DNA of 64,000 nt from Ascarosepion bandense (GCA_037127315.1 JBBBDQ010001122.1:4344501-4408500), one strand, 5' to 3'. Numbered from the stretch's first letter, positions 51,640-61,705 are shown. Numbers and translations: made by a program. The notes: a model not told the origin generated them from the letters alone.

Positions 51640-51730
51640 GATCCGCAGACAGATCTGTTTCGCTGTATCACAGCTCATCAGTACGGTTAGACTCCGATTG
51701 CTTTTAACCCAGGATTGAAACCCGAGTGTG
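51640..51730 (-). mobile_element. tRNA-hammerhead unit (F1), 3' half
   Basis: Minus strand: GGGTTTCAATCCTGGGTT (T-arm of the tRNA-like part), AAAGCAATCGGAGTCTAA linker, hammerhead core, then GATCTATATATC. The unit is truncated upstream of the T-arm and flanked by GATA/TA repeats. Confidence 0.75.
51643..51686 (-). ncRNA. Type I hammerhead ribozyme candidate (F1), best core
   Basis: Minus strand: helix I CCGUA/UGCGG (five pairs, one U-G), CUGAUGA, stem II GCUG-UGAUA-CAGC (four perfect pairs, G-C closing), GAAA, stem III ACAGAUCUGU (self-complementary, short), GUC cleavage triplet. Every invariant hammerhead position is satisfied. The short palindromic stem III is the form known from Penelope-like and retrozyme hammerheads, which often act as dimers. 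Predicted cleavage between 51648 and 51647 on the minus strand. Confidence 0.75.
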
Positions 51731-52204
51731 TGTGATGATGTCTTTGTACTTTCGACTATCGTTGGTAATTTTCGTAGAAATAAGGTAGACCTATCTTAGT
51801 TTATACATACCACAGTTGATACCTTGTGGCTGAGATATCTGTTTGCATCTTATTTCCGCCTCATATGACCTTATTTCAATCTAATCTACGTTTCGTAAAA
51901 ATGACTGTCTCCATTGCGGCAATGACAAGTTTAGATGAGCAAATGGATTCATAGGGTGTCGACAACCTAACCGGAAAACACGAAGTGGTGGCCCAATTTT
52001 GCGGAGATCTTAGGGAGAGCTTTCATTTTGATAGTGTGATTTGTTCAAACGGAAGCGTAAAAATAGATGTATCACTAACCCACTCTTATAACTAAAATCT
52101 GAGAACCCCCGCTATCGTTGTTTTGCTAACTAGTACTTTTTTTTCCTTTGAAAAACCTTTTTGTCTTTATTTTAATCAAGATGACACACATGTTAAACAA
52201 ATAA
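51731..52204. other. No feature seen
   Basis: No recognisable signature. Confidence 0.55.
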
Positions 52205-52945
52205 TTATTTCACTTGGGTTTGGTTTGTTTTACGGCATATCAACTTCAATGAGCTGATATGCCGACAAGATTTTTATAATAGATTTGTATAAAAGAGAAT
52301 ATTTATTATTTGTAAGAAATAAGTTTGTAGATCAGGTTTCATTAACGTATTTTCGTAAAGAGTCAGACGTACGGCAGGTAATTTTTTTTCTTTCAAAAAT
52401 GTACTTCTGGTAGTATTATTTTCCTTCTAAAATGTATTACTAGTAATATTTTTTCCTTCAAAAATATATTAATGGTAATATTATTTTTCCTTCAAAAATG
52501 TATTACTGGTAATATTATTTCGTTCAAAAAAGTATTACTGGCAATATTATTTCGTTCAAAAAAGTATTACTGGCAATATTATTTCGTTCAAAAATGTATT
52601 ACTTGCAATATTATTTCGTTCAAAAATGTATTACTTGCAATATTATTTCGTTCAAAAATGTATTACTGGCAATATTATTTCGTTCAAAAATGTATTACTG
52701 GCAATATTATTTCGTTCAAAAATGTATTCCTGGAATTTTTACTATAAAAGTATATTTTTTATAAATTCATAGTGTTTTAAATCCAGTTTGGTGGTTAACT
52801 ATTTGGCCATAGCTTTGAACTTAACAGGTGCTACCAGCCCGGGTTATGGTGGATTTGAAAGCAACAGCAAGTTTCATGATCCAAACAATCTTCCAATCAA
52901 AAACCTTGCTGCCGGATGCAGTTTATCGTCATACTCAGGACCTAT
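52205..52945 (-). mobile_element. Unclassified repeat family X, copy 4, inverted
   Basis: GGCATATCAACTTCAATGAG at the left (inverse of the TGATATGCC end) and TTATCGTCATACTCAGGACC at the right (inverse of the start). The internal ladder is expanded into a regular array here. Confidence 0.75.
52390..52735. repeat. 32-bp tandem array inside family X
   Basis: Unit CGTTCAAAAATGTATTACTG plus GCAATATTATTT, 32 bp, ~10 copies: near-identical at 52515-52735, more diverged at the left. The spacing of 32 bp is exact between successive CGTTC marks (52521, 52553, 52585). Confidence 0.9.
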
Positions 52946-53362
52946 TTCATTTAACCACTTAATTTCACGATGGAAGGCTTATAACAGGAACAAACAAAAC
53001 TTATATTACCATTTTAAAAAGCAATTACGCACTTCACCCTTATACCGGTCCAGCAAGCTTGAAGGGTAGGAAACTTCATCTAGAAATAATTTATCATATC
53101 TTCTATCCAACAGTGCAGGGCCGGTGCGTACCACCCCGAACACCCACACCGGTGGAGGCCATGCAAGACTAATTAGAATCCCCGGGCCGCGCTGTGTGAC
53201 CTTCACAGTCTTACCAGCATTTACTATCCATTCTTTCTAGCATCACGTTGTTACAGGTGATGAAAAATGAGTTTTACATTTCAAAGGAAAGCGAAAAACA
53301 CAGTGGTTATCACAAAATGAGAAACCAGTATAGAACCAAAACCAGTACTCGATCCACAGAAG

Positions 53363-53364
<2 letters not shown>
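52946..53364. other. No gene recognised
   Basis: Contains a less A/T-rich patch (~53115-53205) without recognisable coding or RNA signature. Confidence 0.5.

Positions 53365-53405
<41 letters not shown>
53365..53405. repeat. (TA)n microsatellite
   Basis: Pure TA run abutting the F2 foldback. Confidence 0.9.
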
Positions 53406-53410
<5 letters not shown>

Positions 53411-53585
53411 GAATTGTACATTGTGACACGGAAATGTTTATGTTTCGAAATAGATTCTCTTCATTAGGCAATGTTTGATGTTTAAATGTAAATCAACTGT
53501 ACAACTAACATTAAACATTGCCTGATGAATAGAATTTATCTTGAAACATAGAAATTTCCGTGTTGCAATGTACAATTATTTCATA
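53405..53585. mobile_element. Foldback with opposed hammerhead-like cores (family F2)
   Basis: Left arm GAATTGTACATTGTGACACGG ... and right arm ... TCCGTGTTGCAATGTACAATT are inverted copies ~72 bp long around a ~30-bp centre. The plus strand of the right arm and the minus strand of the left arm each carry a hammerhead-like core. Confidence 0.75.
53515..53571 (+). ncRNA. Type I hammerhead ribozyme candidate (F2)
   Basis: Helix I ACATTGC (53515-53521) pairs through seven bases with GCAATGT (53565-53571). Between them: CTGATGA, an A/T-rich stem II (ATAGAATTTATCTT, pairs if one U is bulged), GAAA, stem III ACA..TGT with an inner GAA/TTC pair set, and a GUU triplet (fits NUH). Stem II closes with A-U instead of the usual G-C. 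The partner core on the minus strand (53418-53474) has GUC but reads CUAAUGA, a change at the invariant G5, so it is predicted inactive. Confidence 0.6.
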
Positions 53586-53710
53586 GCTATATAATTATAT
53601 CAAGCGCTATAATAATTATTTTGTTGAGCACTGTTCATAATAAAATAAATGCGGAGGTACTCAAATTAGTAAAATCTTGTGTCATTTTCACCTGGAATTA
53701 TATACACGTG

Positions 53711-53896
53711 GTCAGTCAGTCAATTAATTATCATACTTAATACACGATTAGGCGATCATGTCTCGAAAGTGACATGACTAACTAGGTAGATTTCCCCGCA
53801 GTAGGTTAATATTACTTTCTGCGATAGACTGGTTGTCAACCAAGGTTATTGAAACCAATCTGTCCTGCTATTTCACACATAGCTGGAGGGAGAAGA
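53711..53896 (-). mobile_element. SINE, 3' and middle domains
   Basis: CAGTCAGTCAATTAATTATC through CACATAGCTGGAGGGAGAAG; the tRNA head is missing. Strongly diverged. Confidence 0.75.
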
Positions 53897-54238
53897 TATT
53901 TTGTCAGGCTGTTTAGGTTGACAAAATATACATTTGTCCATTCAAATATAAATACACTTACATAAAATAAATTAGAAAATAATAAGAAAAACATTAATTT
54001 GTAGCAACTCTTTGATCTATCATTTTGAATGTAGCTCTATTGTGTCATACAAACCGGAAATCTCACTAGAATAGTGATATATACCGAAAAGGAATACAGT
54101 ATAAAATGATCAGTTGAAGAATGGAACTCCACACCAGGAATAAGAAATACAGATTTATTGTACTAAGGTACAATTGACAATAATACACATATAGGCAAGT
54201 TACGTGTTGGATCGACTATCGGAATCGACTATCGAATA
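53897..54238. other. No feature seen
   Basis: A/T-rich, no recognisable signature. Confidence 0.55.
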
Positions 54239-54962
54239 ATGAATGCCTTCGCATTTTTCGTATTTACTAGCCTTCCCACGCAAGGCCAGATGTGAAACAT
54301 GGTCATTTTATAGTGTTTATTACCGGCCATATAGCCAGGCCAAAAAATCTCTGTCTATTTTTCCCCAGTCGTGGTTCTACCCTTCGGCGGAACCACGACT
54401 GGGTTTGTGCTCTCTGCTCGGAAGCAGAGAGCGCCCTCTACCCGAAGGCAGAGAGCAGACAGTGTCATAGAGCAGTCAGGCGAATGCCGAAGACCTTTTT
54501 CCGTATTTACTAGCCTTCCCACGCAAGGCCAGATGTGACACATGGTCATTTTATAGTGGGTATTCCCGGCGATATAGCCGGGCCAAAAAATCTCTGTCTA
54601 TTTTTCCCCAATCGTGGTTCCACCCCTCGGCGGAACCACGACTGGGCCCGTGCTCTCTGTTCTGAAGCAGAGAGCGCTCTCCCCCCGAAGGCAGTGTGCT
54701 GACAGTGTCATAGAAGAGTCAGGCAAATGCCTAAGACCTTTTTGTATTTACTAGCCTTCCCACGCAAGGCCAGATGTGACACATGGTCATTTTATAGTGG
54801 GTATTCCCGGCCATATAGCCGGGCCAAAAAATCTCTGTCTATTTTTCCCCAGTCGTGGTTCTACCCTTCGGCGGAACCACGACTGGGTTTGTGCTCTCTG
54901 CTCGGAAGCAGAGAGCTGACAGTGTCATAGAAAAGTCAGGCGAATGCCTAAGACCTTTTTCC
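54239..54962. repeat. ~242-bp tandem array, three units, hairpin-rich
   Basis: TATTTACTAGCCTTCCCACG marks occur at 54261, 54504 and 54745 (periods 243 and 241). Each unit carries a 14-bp hairpin (CAGTCGTGGTTC ... GAACCACGACTG) and a second perfect stem (GCTCTCTGCT ... AGCAGAGAGC) closed by a CGGA-type loop, then GACAGTGTCATAGA. The third unit lacks ~24 bp after the second hairpin. Less A/T-rich than its flanks; family unknown. Confidence 0.85.
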
Positions 54963-55299
54963 ATCGTCGTACCGCTCGTTACCGTCTTTTATAAAGTAGA
55001 GGATTCTATTCTCGGGGATGGCAGGATGTTCCACTATAACAAATAGCATATAGCCTAAAAAATTCAGAAGAGTGGATTGCGCCAATTTTCTAAATAGATT
55101 TGTCTGCTTTTAAGAATAAGCATACAAGTTTTTATCTGGCTTCAAACACTAACCATTTATAAATAGATTACTAAACTTGTTTTTTTTTTTATTGATTCGT
55201 TTTTACTACTTATTTACACTTTATCGATTTATTTAAAGCAGGAATGTATTTTTTAAATTGCAAAAGTTTTTTTCAAAATAATAATAATGGTTTAATGAT
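54963..55299. other. No feature seen
   Basis: A/T-rich, no recognisable signature. Confidence 0.55.
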
Positions 55300-55429
55300 A
55301 CAAGTCCTACTAATTAACCCATAACTGGGATTCATACGCGCAAATACCCTTGGGAAAGGAAGTGAATATAATGAAGCAAATAGGAACTGGGGCTCAGCTA
55401 CCCGATTACCAAATCCGAGCTCTTATCCA
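55300..55429 (-). mobile_element. tRNA-derived body of the chimeric SINE, copy 3
   Basis: Minus strand: TAATGGATAAGAGCTCGG, GTAGCTGAGCCCCAGTTCC, CAAGGGTATTTGCGCG-type block (inverted on plus), CCCAGTTATGGGTTAATTAG. No ACTG tail, as in copies 1 and 2. Confidence 0.7.
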
Positions 55430-55510
55430 TTACGCTTTCCAAAGCGGTCACCCATCTAGATACTGACCAGACTCGATATTGCTTAACTTGGTATTTCAAC
55501 GTGATGTAAG
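55430..55510 (-). pseudogene. 5S rRNA-derived head of the chimeric SINE, copy 3
   Basis: Minus strand: CACGTTGAAATACCAAGTTA, AGCAATATCGAGTCTGGTCA, GTATCTAGATGGGTGACCGC then a direct jump into the tRNA body. The 3' third of the 5S is deleted; the internal control region is intact. Third independent instance of the 5S-tRNA junction. Confidence 0.75.
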
Positions 55511-55670
55511 TCACTAAACTTCCGCTTAAAACGGAACAATGTCAAATGCATGATACATCCGGTTAAGGTCAAAATCACTTCAGAAGTCTTTGTTTATTAG
55601 AGGTGGACGTTTATAACGGTTCCACGGTTACTATACTGCAAGAGGAACTTGTTAACCACAACATATCAGT

Positions 55671-55976
55671 TCAGTCAGTTTAGTGCCATATGTGATTCAC
55701 GCTTTGGCGATCATGTCTATCTAGAAACATAACTGAGTGGGCAGACTTTCCTGTGGTAGGTTACCATGACATTTGTGGTAGACTGGTTACTAACCAAGGC
55801 TAAAGAACCCAATCTTTCCTGCTGTTTAACTCATAGCTGGAGGGAGAAACAACGGATTAATACCTTTCCCAATGATATTTTCGCGTAAATGATTACAACG
55901 AATTCAACTGGAATTCGAACTCGGCTCTCCAATTTCTTGTTCCGAGCCGATATCCACTGCACCACAATGCTCATCC
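55671..55976 (-). mobile_element. tRNA-derived SINE, full length
   Basis: Complete minus-strand copy from CAGTCAGTTTAGTGCC to the head GATATCCACTGCACCACAAT. Confidence 0.9.
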
Positions 55977-57318
55977 CAATCTCCTTATATACACAGATAA
56001 ATTTAGTTTTGCAAAATTTCTAAATAAAGCCTGTCTGCCTTAAATCAATCATCCGGACAAATAGCTTTTATTTAGTTTTAGACATTGACCACCTGTGGAG
56101 AGTTTTATGACAAGCGAAATCTCAGCTGTCAGCATAAACAGTTTTCTTAAAATAACGATGCTGAAAGTCTCTCATAATGTCAAAAGATGTATTAACAAAA
56201 ACAATGGCGAATCTTAAAGAAAAAAGAAAAAAAAGAAAAAAAGCTAAGCTACCAGGTGGACAAATCAATGTGGTGAGCAAACACATATACACGCAAGCAT
56301 TGAATGCCCGTGAAAAAAATAGCCAAATGCTCGTTAAATATAACACTTTACATGGCTTGACTTGAATGTCTCCGCTCTGCTGAATCATTTGCACCTACCC
56401 ACATTTTCCATCAAGTTGACTTCTTGTACTCTTAAAGAAAGGAGATATCTAAGAGTAGTTGAAGAGAAGAGAAGGGTACACCTTGGATTTCAGAAATGAT
56501 CAAATATATGTATCCTGATATATAAACCTATATATATATATCCTGATATATAAACCTGTCTTCTTTTCATTTTATGACTACGAAACGACAAAAAAAAATT
56601 TTTTTTCTTCAAGCATTAGTTTCTTACGCTTGAAAATCTTCGATCAAATAAATCATTCATATCCTGTACCCCACCCAAAAATAGCGTAAAGGTTATCACC
56701 ACAGATAATGAAAATGGCAGACCGGGTTCAAGTCACAGACCAGTCTATTATATTCAGTTTGTACTGATACCTTTCTTTCTCCCCTGGTTTAAATAGAAGA
56801 ATAGACTGGACGTTTTTTTGGGCAACTAAGAATTCAATACTTTTTACTGTATTTCTTAAGAACAATCATGGTAATTCGCCATAGTCATATACGTTCCTGA
56901 AGAGACAAGACATTTAAGAAAAAAATCTAGAAAATTGATAAATCTCAAGCAAAGATTTGTTGAATCCACTTCAAATATAATAGAAACGAGATTCTCGTGG
57001 AATATACAAGAAATAACATCACTTGCTGATTTTGGTGCCGCCAATTTGTAATTTGTATGTTGGGTTGTCCCTTTTGCTCACAACCATAAATTGTCTTCCT
57101 ACATTGTTTATACTGTTCAAAATGTTTTCCTCGTCTTTATTTCGATCACTAGGGTGCATTATTCTCATTCCATGTGCAATACCACTTCAGTATGCCATGT
57201 AGTTATCTCTATTGTCTTAAAATTAAAAATTAGTTCTTTCTACTTGCTTTCATTTACTACTTTCTGTAGAAATTCCTGTAGTTTCCTTTCTGGGTTATCT
57301 GTTAAGTGTCATATCTAA
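55977..57318. other. No gene; short TA-rich duplication
   Basis: TCCTGATATATAAACCT occurs twice near 56513 and 56542. Otherwise nothing recognisable. Confidence 0.5.
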
Positions 57319-57387
57319 TTTATTTGTTTGAACATTATTTTTACTCCTATACTCGTATTTGAGTAGATATTCTGTTTTTAAGTAAAT

Positions 57388-57388
57388 A

Positions 57389-57455
<67 letters not shown>

Positions 57456-58135
57456 CAGATTAAATAAATTGCAAACATTGTGTCTGCTTATTTTTAATAA
57501 AATCCGTTCATACTCACGGATAATCTTTACCGTATTATAATCGAAAGACGTCAGAAATGAGCTGTAACGTTGACAGATGTTATTATCATTCATTTCATAA
57601 GGTACCCAAGTACTTTCAATCTGTTTCCGAGATCATCTTTAGGGGTGTGAGTTATGGTAACAAACATAACCGCAAAACTGTGTTGCTAAAAATTATTGTA
57701 CATTTTTTCTGCTTCAAATATAACGAGTGACAAATTGCTAGCGTTCTTTAGAACGTGAAAATTATCCAAAATGGAATTTTTTTGCATGTTGTAATGTCAT
57801 GGTAATGCAAAATACAGATTCTCGACGCAATATTCATTAAAACACTTAAGCCGTCAATTAATAGAATCAGCTATGAATACTGTAGTAATTTTCTAAAATG
57901 TTTGTAAAAAGAACAGTTTTTCATTCTTTAATACGTTCATGATCATGACATTACAACATAAAGTACTTGGGTACTTTGAGAAATGAATGATAATAACATT
58001 TGGCAACGTTACATCTTATTTCTAACATCTTTCATTCATAATACGCGAAAGATTATCTGTGAGTATGAATTGAGTTAAACTTAAAATAAGCAAACACAAT
58101 GTTTACAATTTATTTAATCTGACATGTCTAAAGAA
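57388..58135. mobile_element. Foldback with ~162-bp inverted ends, nested
   Basis: After a (TA)n run, left arm 57456-57617 (CAGATTAAATAAATTGCAAA ... ACCCAAGTACTTT) and right arm 57961-58121 (its inverse) are ~85% identical. A second shorter inverted pair, TTGTAATGTCATG (57787) and CATGACATTACAA (57944), sits inside. Non-coding. Confidence 0.75.
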
Positions 58136-58218
58136 AATTTGCTGCCTAAATACACAAATATATATTTATATATTTCTACCGGCCTGATTATTTATGAGCA
58201 ATTTTGTTACGAAAATGT

Positions 58219-58314
58219 GTTTCAGTTGGTAGGATTCGAATCTGCGACCCCTAACAACATAGAAGATGTCACCAATTGATCTGGTGCGCCTTAGGACCGC
58301 TCGACCACGAATGA
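58219..58314 (-). pseudogene. tRNA-Leu-like sequence, copy 3
   Basis: Minus strand: GTGGTCGAGCGGTCCTAAGG (D-arm close to tRNA-Leu/Ser), CGCACCAGATCAATTGGTG, long variable arm, CGCAGATTCGAATCCTACC (T-arm with mismatches). Acceptor ends are mutated. The best-preserved D-arm of the three copies. Confidence 0.6.
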
Positions 58315-58625
58315 TTCCACAGTCTAATCGAAGTGAAATCAAGCCTTATATACACAATTTTATAATTTTTCGTAAATAACCATCTCTGCTCTTAAATGTA
58401 TCGTAATGTAAACAAATGTAAACAGACAATGTTACAGAAAATTAGAAATGGAATTAATAATCGACATAATTTTTTTTTTTTGAACATTATAAAAATGTCG
58501 GTTGTTAATTTCATTTCGTTAATCTTCGGAGATTTCTGTAACGGGGTCATATGAATATCTAATTTTATTAAAATTGTAGTTCCCAATAATGAATCTTGGC
58601 CAGATTCTTATTCTCTCAAGAGTGC

Positions 58626-58729
58626 TTCATTGTAATAGTTGAATAAATTTGGTGAGAAGACAGTAGTAACGTTACTACTGTAACGTTACTACTGTCTTCT
58701 CACCAAATTTATTCAACTATTACAATGAA
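58626..58729. repeat. 49-bp perfect palindromic arms, 6-nt loop
   Basis: Arms 58626-58674 and 58681-58729 are exact reverse complements (TTCATTGTAATAGTTGAATA inward), with loop CTACTG. Perfect identity implies a recent origin or gene-conversion maintenance. Confidence 0.95.
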
Positions 58730-58840
58730 TGGAACACTGAGAATCGTTATAAAATATCAAAGATTGTATATGAACATTTAAACAGCAAAATATTTACTTA
58801 GGCATATGGAATGTCAAAAAGATAAAATAAAATAACTGGT

Positions 58841-59664
58841 CGGACCTGAAGGAGACTACAACCGCCTTTAAAGTTGTAGTTTTTCATTTTTTTTTTTTTT
58901 CAATGCAATCTTATCAATTATACCCTAAACTTTCCGAGTGACAAAAAAAAATTTGGAAAAATCTCAATATTTCAAAATGGAGGATCGATTTACTATAACG
59001 TTGTATGAAAAACTGATACCCCCGCCTAGGGTATCAGTTTTTCATACAACGTTATAGTAAATCGATCCTCCATTTTGAAACCACTTACCGGTACGACATT
59101 ACCACTACTTGTAAATTGGTTGATTATCATTATTTTTTACTTTTTTTTAGTACAATCTTATTGATTAAACCCTAAACTTTCAGATTGACAAAAGAAATTT
59201 GTAAAATTTTCAACATTTAAACAATTTTAGGTGTGTGCTCAGTTTTTCAGACAACATTATAGTCAATCGATCCTGTGCAATTAACGTTTTTGCTTGCACA
59301 TATTCAACAACTGAATCCTTTGGGAAATTTTTGAATAAAGCCATTCTTGGAGTTTCTGAGGAAGATGCCATCATAAGAACTAAAGAAAACTTGAAAACGA
59401 CAAAAACAAGAGCAACAACTCGTCCCCAAAAAACCAAAACAAAGCGACCCCAACGTGAGTGGTTCCAAAATGGGGGATCGATTTACTATAACCTTGTATG
59501 AGAAACTGAGCGCCCCACTAAAATTGTTTAAATATTGAATTTTTTTCAAATTTTTTTGATAATCGGAAAATTTATGTAATAACCGATTAGACTGAGCTGA
59601 AAAACTTTTAAAAAATAATGAAAAACAACAAATTTAAAGGTGGTGGTTGTCTACTTCAGGTCCG
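58841..59664. mobile_element. Inverted-repeat element with nested palindrome
   Basis: The ends CGGACCTGAAGGAGACTACA and TGTCTACTTCAGGTCCG (inverse) define an ~824-bp element. Inside are two tandem-like copies of a CCCTAAACTTTC.GA(G/T)TGACAAAA block and GGATCGATTTACTATAAC motifs in both orientations. An 88-residue frame (59235-59501) shows no domain I recognise. Confidence 0.7.
58970..59080. repeat. 52-bp perfect palindromic arms, 7-nt loop
   Basis: Arms 58970-59021 and 59029-59080 are exact reverse complements (TTTCAAAATGGAGGATCGAT inward to GATACCC), loop CCGCCTA. Nested inside the 824-bp inverted-repeat element. Confidence 0.95.
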
Positions 59665-59892
59665 ATTTAAGTTTATAGCATATTGTTTTATGGTCTTTAT
59701 CAGACATGAGCAACCTGCAGCCCGATAGCCTCATGCAACCCGTCTGACCTTCTCAATAGCACGAAAATAACATTTATTGCAAATTTGTTTATTTCATTCT
59801 CACTTGTTCACTCACACATTCTCTTACATAATCTTTGTTGTTAAGTACAAACTGTCTGGAATCGTGTAGTCTTTTGTTGAAGATAACCTTTT

Positions 59893-60262
59893 CAGATTCT
59901 ACAGAAGGATGCTGCAAATATCATGGATCGAGCATGTGAGCAATGATGAGGTCTTACAAATGATGGAAACAAAAAGGAAATTAAAACTGAGCATCTGGAA
60001 GAGACAGCTGTAGTTCCTGGGACATGCAGTGGGGAAGGAGGGCTTGGAGAACCTGATACTAACAGGCCAGATAGAGGGGGGAAAAGACACAGGGGAAAAC
60101 AACGGATAACATTTGAAGGAACTAATCAGGTGGATGATGGAACGAGGGTTACATGAAGTAACAGGAGAAGGCGTGCTAAGAGTCACCAGAGATAGGGAGA
60201 CGTGGAAAGCCATGATCACCTACGTCCTGAAAGGACAGGGCACATAGAAGAAGAAGAATCTT
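59893..60262 (+). mobile_element. Second LINE family, C-terminal end
   Basis: FRFYRRMLQISWIEHVSNDE, VLQMMETKRKLKLSIWKRQL, a stop, FLGHAVGKEGLENLILTGQI, then LKELIRWMMERGLHEVT and RVTRDRETWKAMITYVLKGQ to a stop. The best reading of this LINE family's C-terminal tail in the window; about two stops interrupt it. Confidence 0.75.
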
Positions 60263-60907
60263 TTCAGCATATTAAACCATTGACCATTTTCACTAAGGAA
60301 TATCACATGAGCGAACATCTTTTGCTTTTGAAACAAGAAACGTTTATGATGTTTTTTTTTCTCTGGAGAAAAACAAATTTTATTTTTTAAAAAGTTTGTA
60401 TTTCAAATGAATAAATTAAAAACAAATCGCACAAAACGACATGTGCTAATCACATTGTAATCAAAGATAATGTTATATCAAGTCTTCATTTTTTTTAATT
60501 GTAGAAAAATCTCAAACAAAAAATTATTTTCCCAATTTCTAAAGTAAATGCTTACTTGTATGTTCCTCTGTAATGAAAATGGCTAAGGCACTTCAACGAA
60601 AAATTACCTTGAATCCTTTTAGTACTTCGTCCCGCCTTATAAGGCATATTTAATGCGACTCACTGCTCAAAAACGTTGCCTATGACTACCCTATATATTT
60701 CTATTTTTGTTGTCATGTCGTATTTATTATGACACTTACTTGAAAGAAGCTAAAAATAGTACAAAATCAAAAATAAATAACCGCGTACTTTTTACTGAAT
60801 TATTTTTCTTTTAGCTGATAGATTTCCTTAATATTACTTTTTATTGCTTGTATTCTCCAGAGGGGAAAATATACACGCAACCGAAAAGAAAAAAACTGAT
60901 ATTTTTA
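60263..60907. other. No feature seen
   Basis: A/T-rich, no recognisable signature. Confidence 0.55.
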
Positions 60908-61522
60908 GGACGCATATTTTCGTTGTGATGAAGTGGATATCGACTCGGAACGACAAATCGGAGAGTCGAATTCGAAATCCAGTTGAATTTCTTTCATTCA
61001 CTTACGCGCAAATACCTTTTGGAAAGGTAATAATCCGTCTCTTCCCTCCAGTTATGGGTTAAATAACAGAACAGATTGGGTTCCATGGCCTTGGCAACCA
61101 GTCTACCGCAGAAAGTAAGGCAACCTACTGCGGGATAATCTTCTGCCCAGTCAGTCATGTCTCTTTCGGGACATGATCGCCCAAGCGTGTATCACGTATG
61201 ACACTTAATTGACTGACTGAACATAATAGTTGTAAACATGATTAAAACTTCTACTGGTTATCAAGTGGGGGATCGGTTTTCTATTGTTCTGAAGTAATAA
61301 ACTGATCCCCCACTAATTACTACTTAATAATATAATAATGTCTTCTCCATCTAGCTATGAGTCAAATAACAGGACAGATTGGGTTCTATAGCATGGTTAG
61401 CAATCAGTCTACCGCAGAGGCAATAGCAACCTACTGCGGGATAATCTTCTGCGCAGTCAGTCATGTCTCGAAAGAGACATGATCGCCCAAACGTGTATCA
61501 CGTATGGCACTTAACAGACTGA
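60908..61522 (+). mobile_element. Dimeric SINE with conserved spacer, copy 2
   Basis: Full SINE (to ~61223), spacer with AACATAATAGTTGTAAAC, GTGGGGGATCGGTTTTC and AAACTGATCCCCCACT (a small inverted repeat), then a SINE truncated at the same point as in the 25.8 kb copy (CTTCTCCATCTAGCTATGAG) and running to CTTAACAGACTGA. Confidence 0.85.
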
Positions 61523-61529
61523 ATGATGA

Positions 61530-61705
61530 AAGAGAGCATGAAGAATTTAACCCTCGCAAGACATAGTAAAGGGTAGAGAAGCATGAAAAACAGCGGGTAG
61601 TCTAATTAAAGAGTTTGTGAACAGATGGTAGAACAGATATAAAGACAAGAAGTTGTGGAGAGCTATGATCACCCATACACTAAATGGACAGTGTCCATAA
61701 ATGAA
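61530..61705 (+). mobile_element. Second LINE family, C-terminal relic
   Basis: MKESMKNLTLARHSKG and, after stops, VCEQMVEQI and a VVES.DHP segment recall the GLENLTLTGHL ... EWM ... REMI tail. Heavily decayed. Confidence 0.45.

Larger units (their letters stand above)
57319..58545. mobile_element. tRNA-Leu-bearing element, copy 3, split by a foldback
   Basis: The left part (TTTATTTGTTTGAACATTAT ... GTATTTGAGTAGATATTCTG) ends at 57388. After ~750 bp of (TA)n and foldback the element resumes (TATATTTCTACCGGCCTGAT), carries the tRNA-Leu-like block, and ends with GTTAATCTTCGGAGATTTCTGTAAC-type terminal sequence, the inverse of its start. Confidence 0.7.

Noticed and set aside
59235..59501. 88-residue basic frame as a transposase
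   Set aside because: No catalytic or DNA-binding motif recognisable; part of the frame is the element's own inverted repeat.
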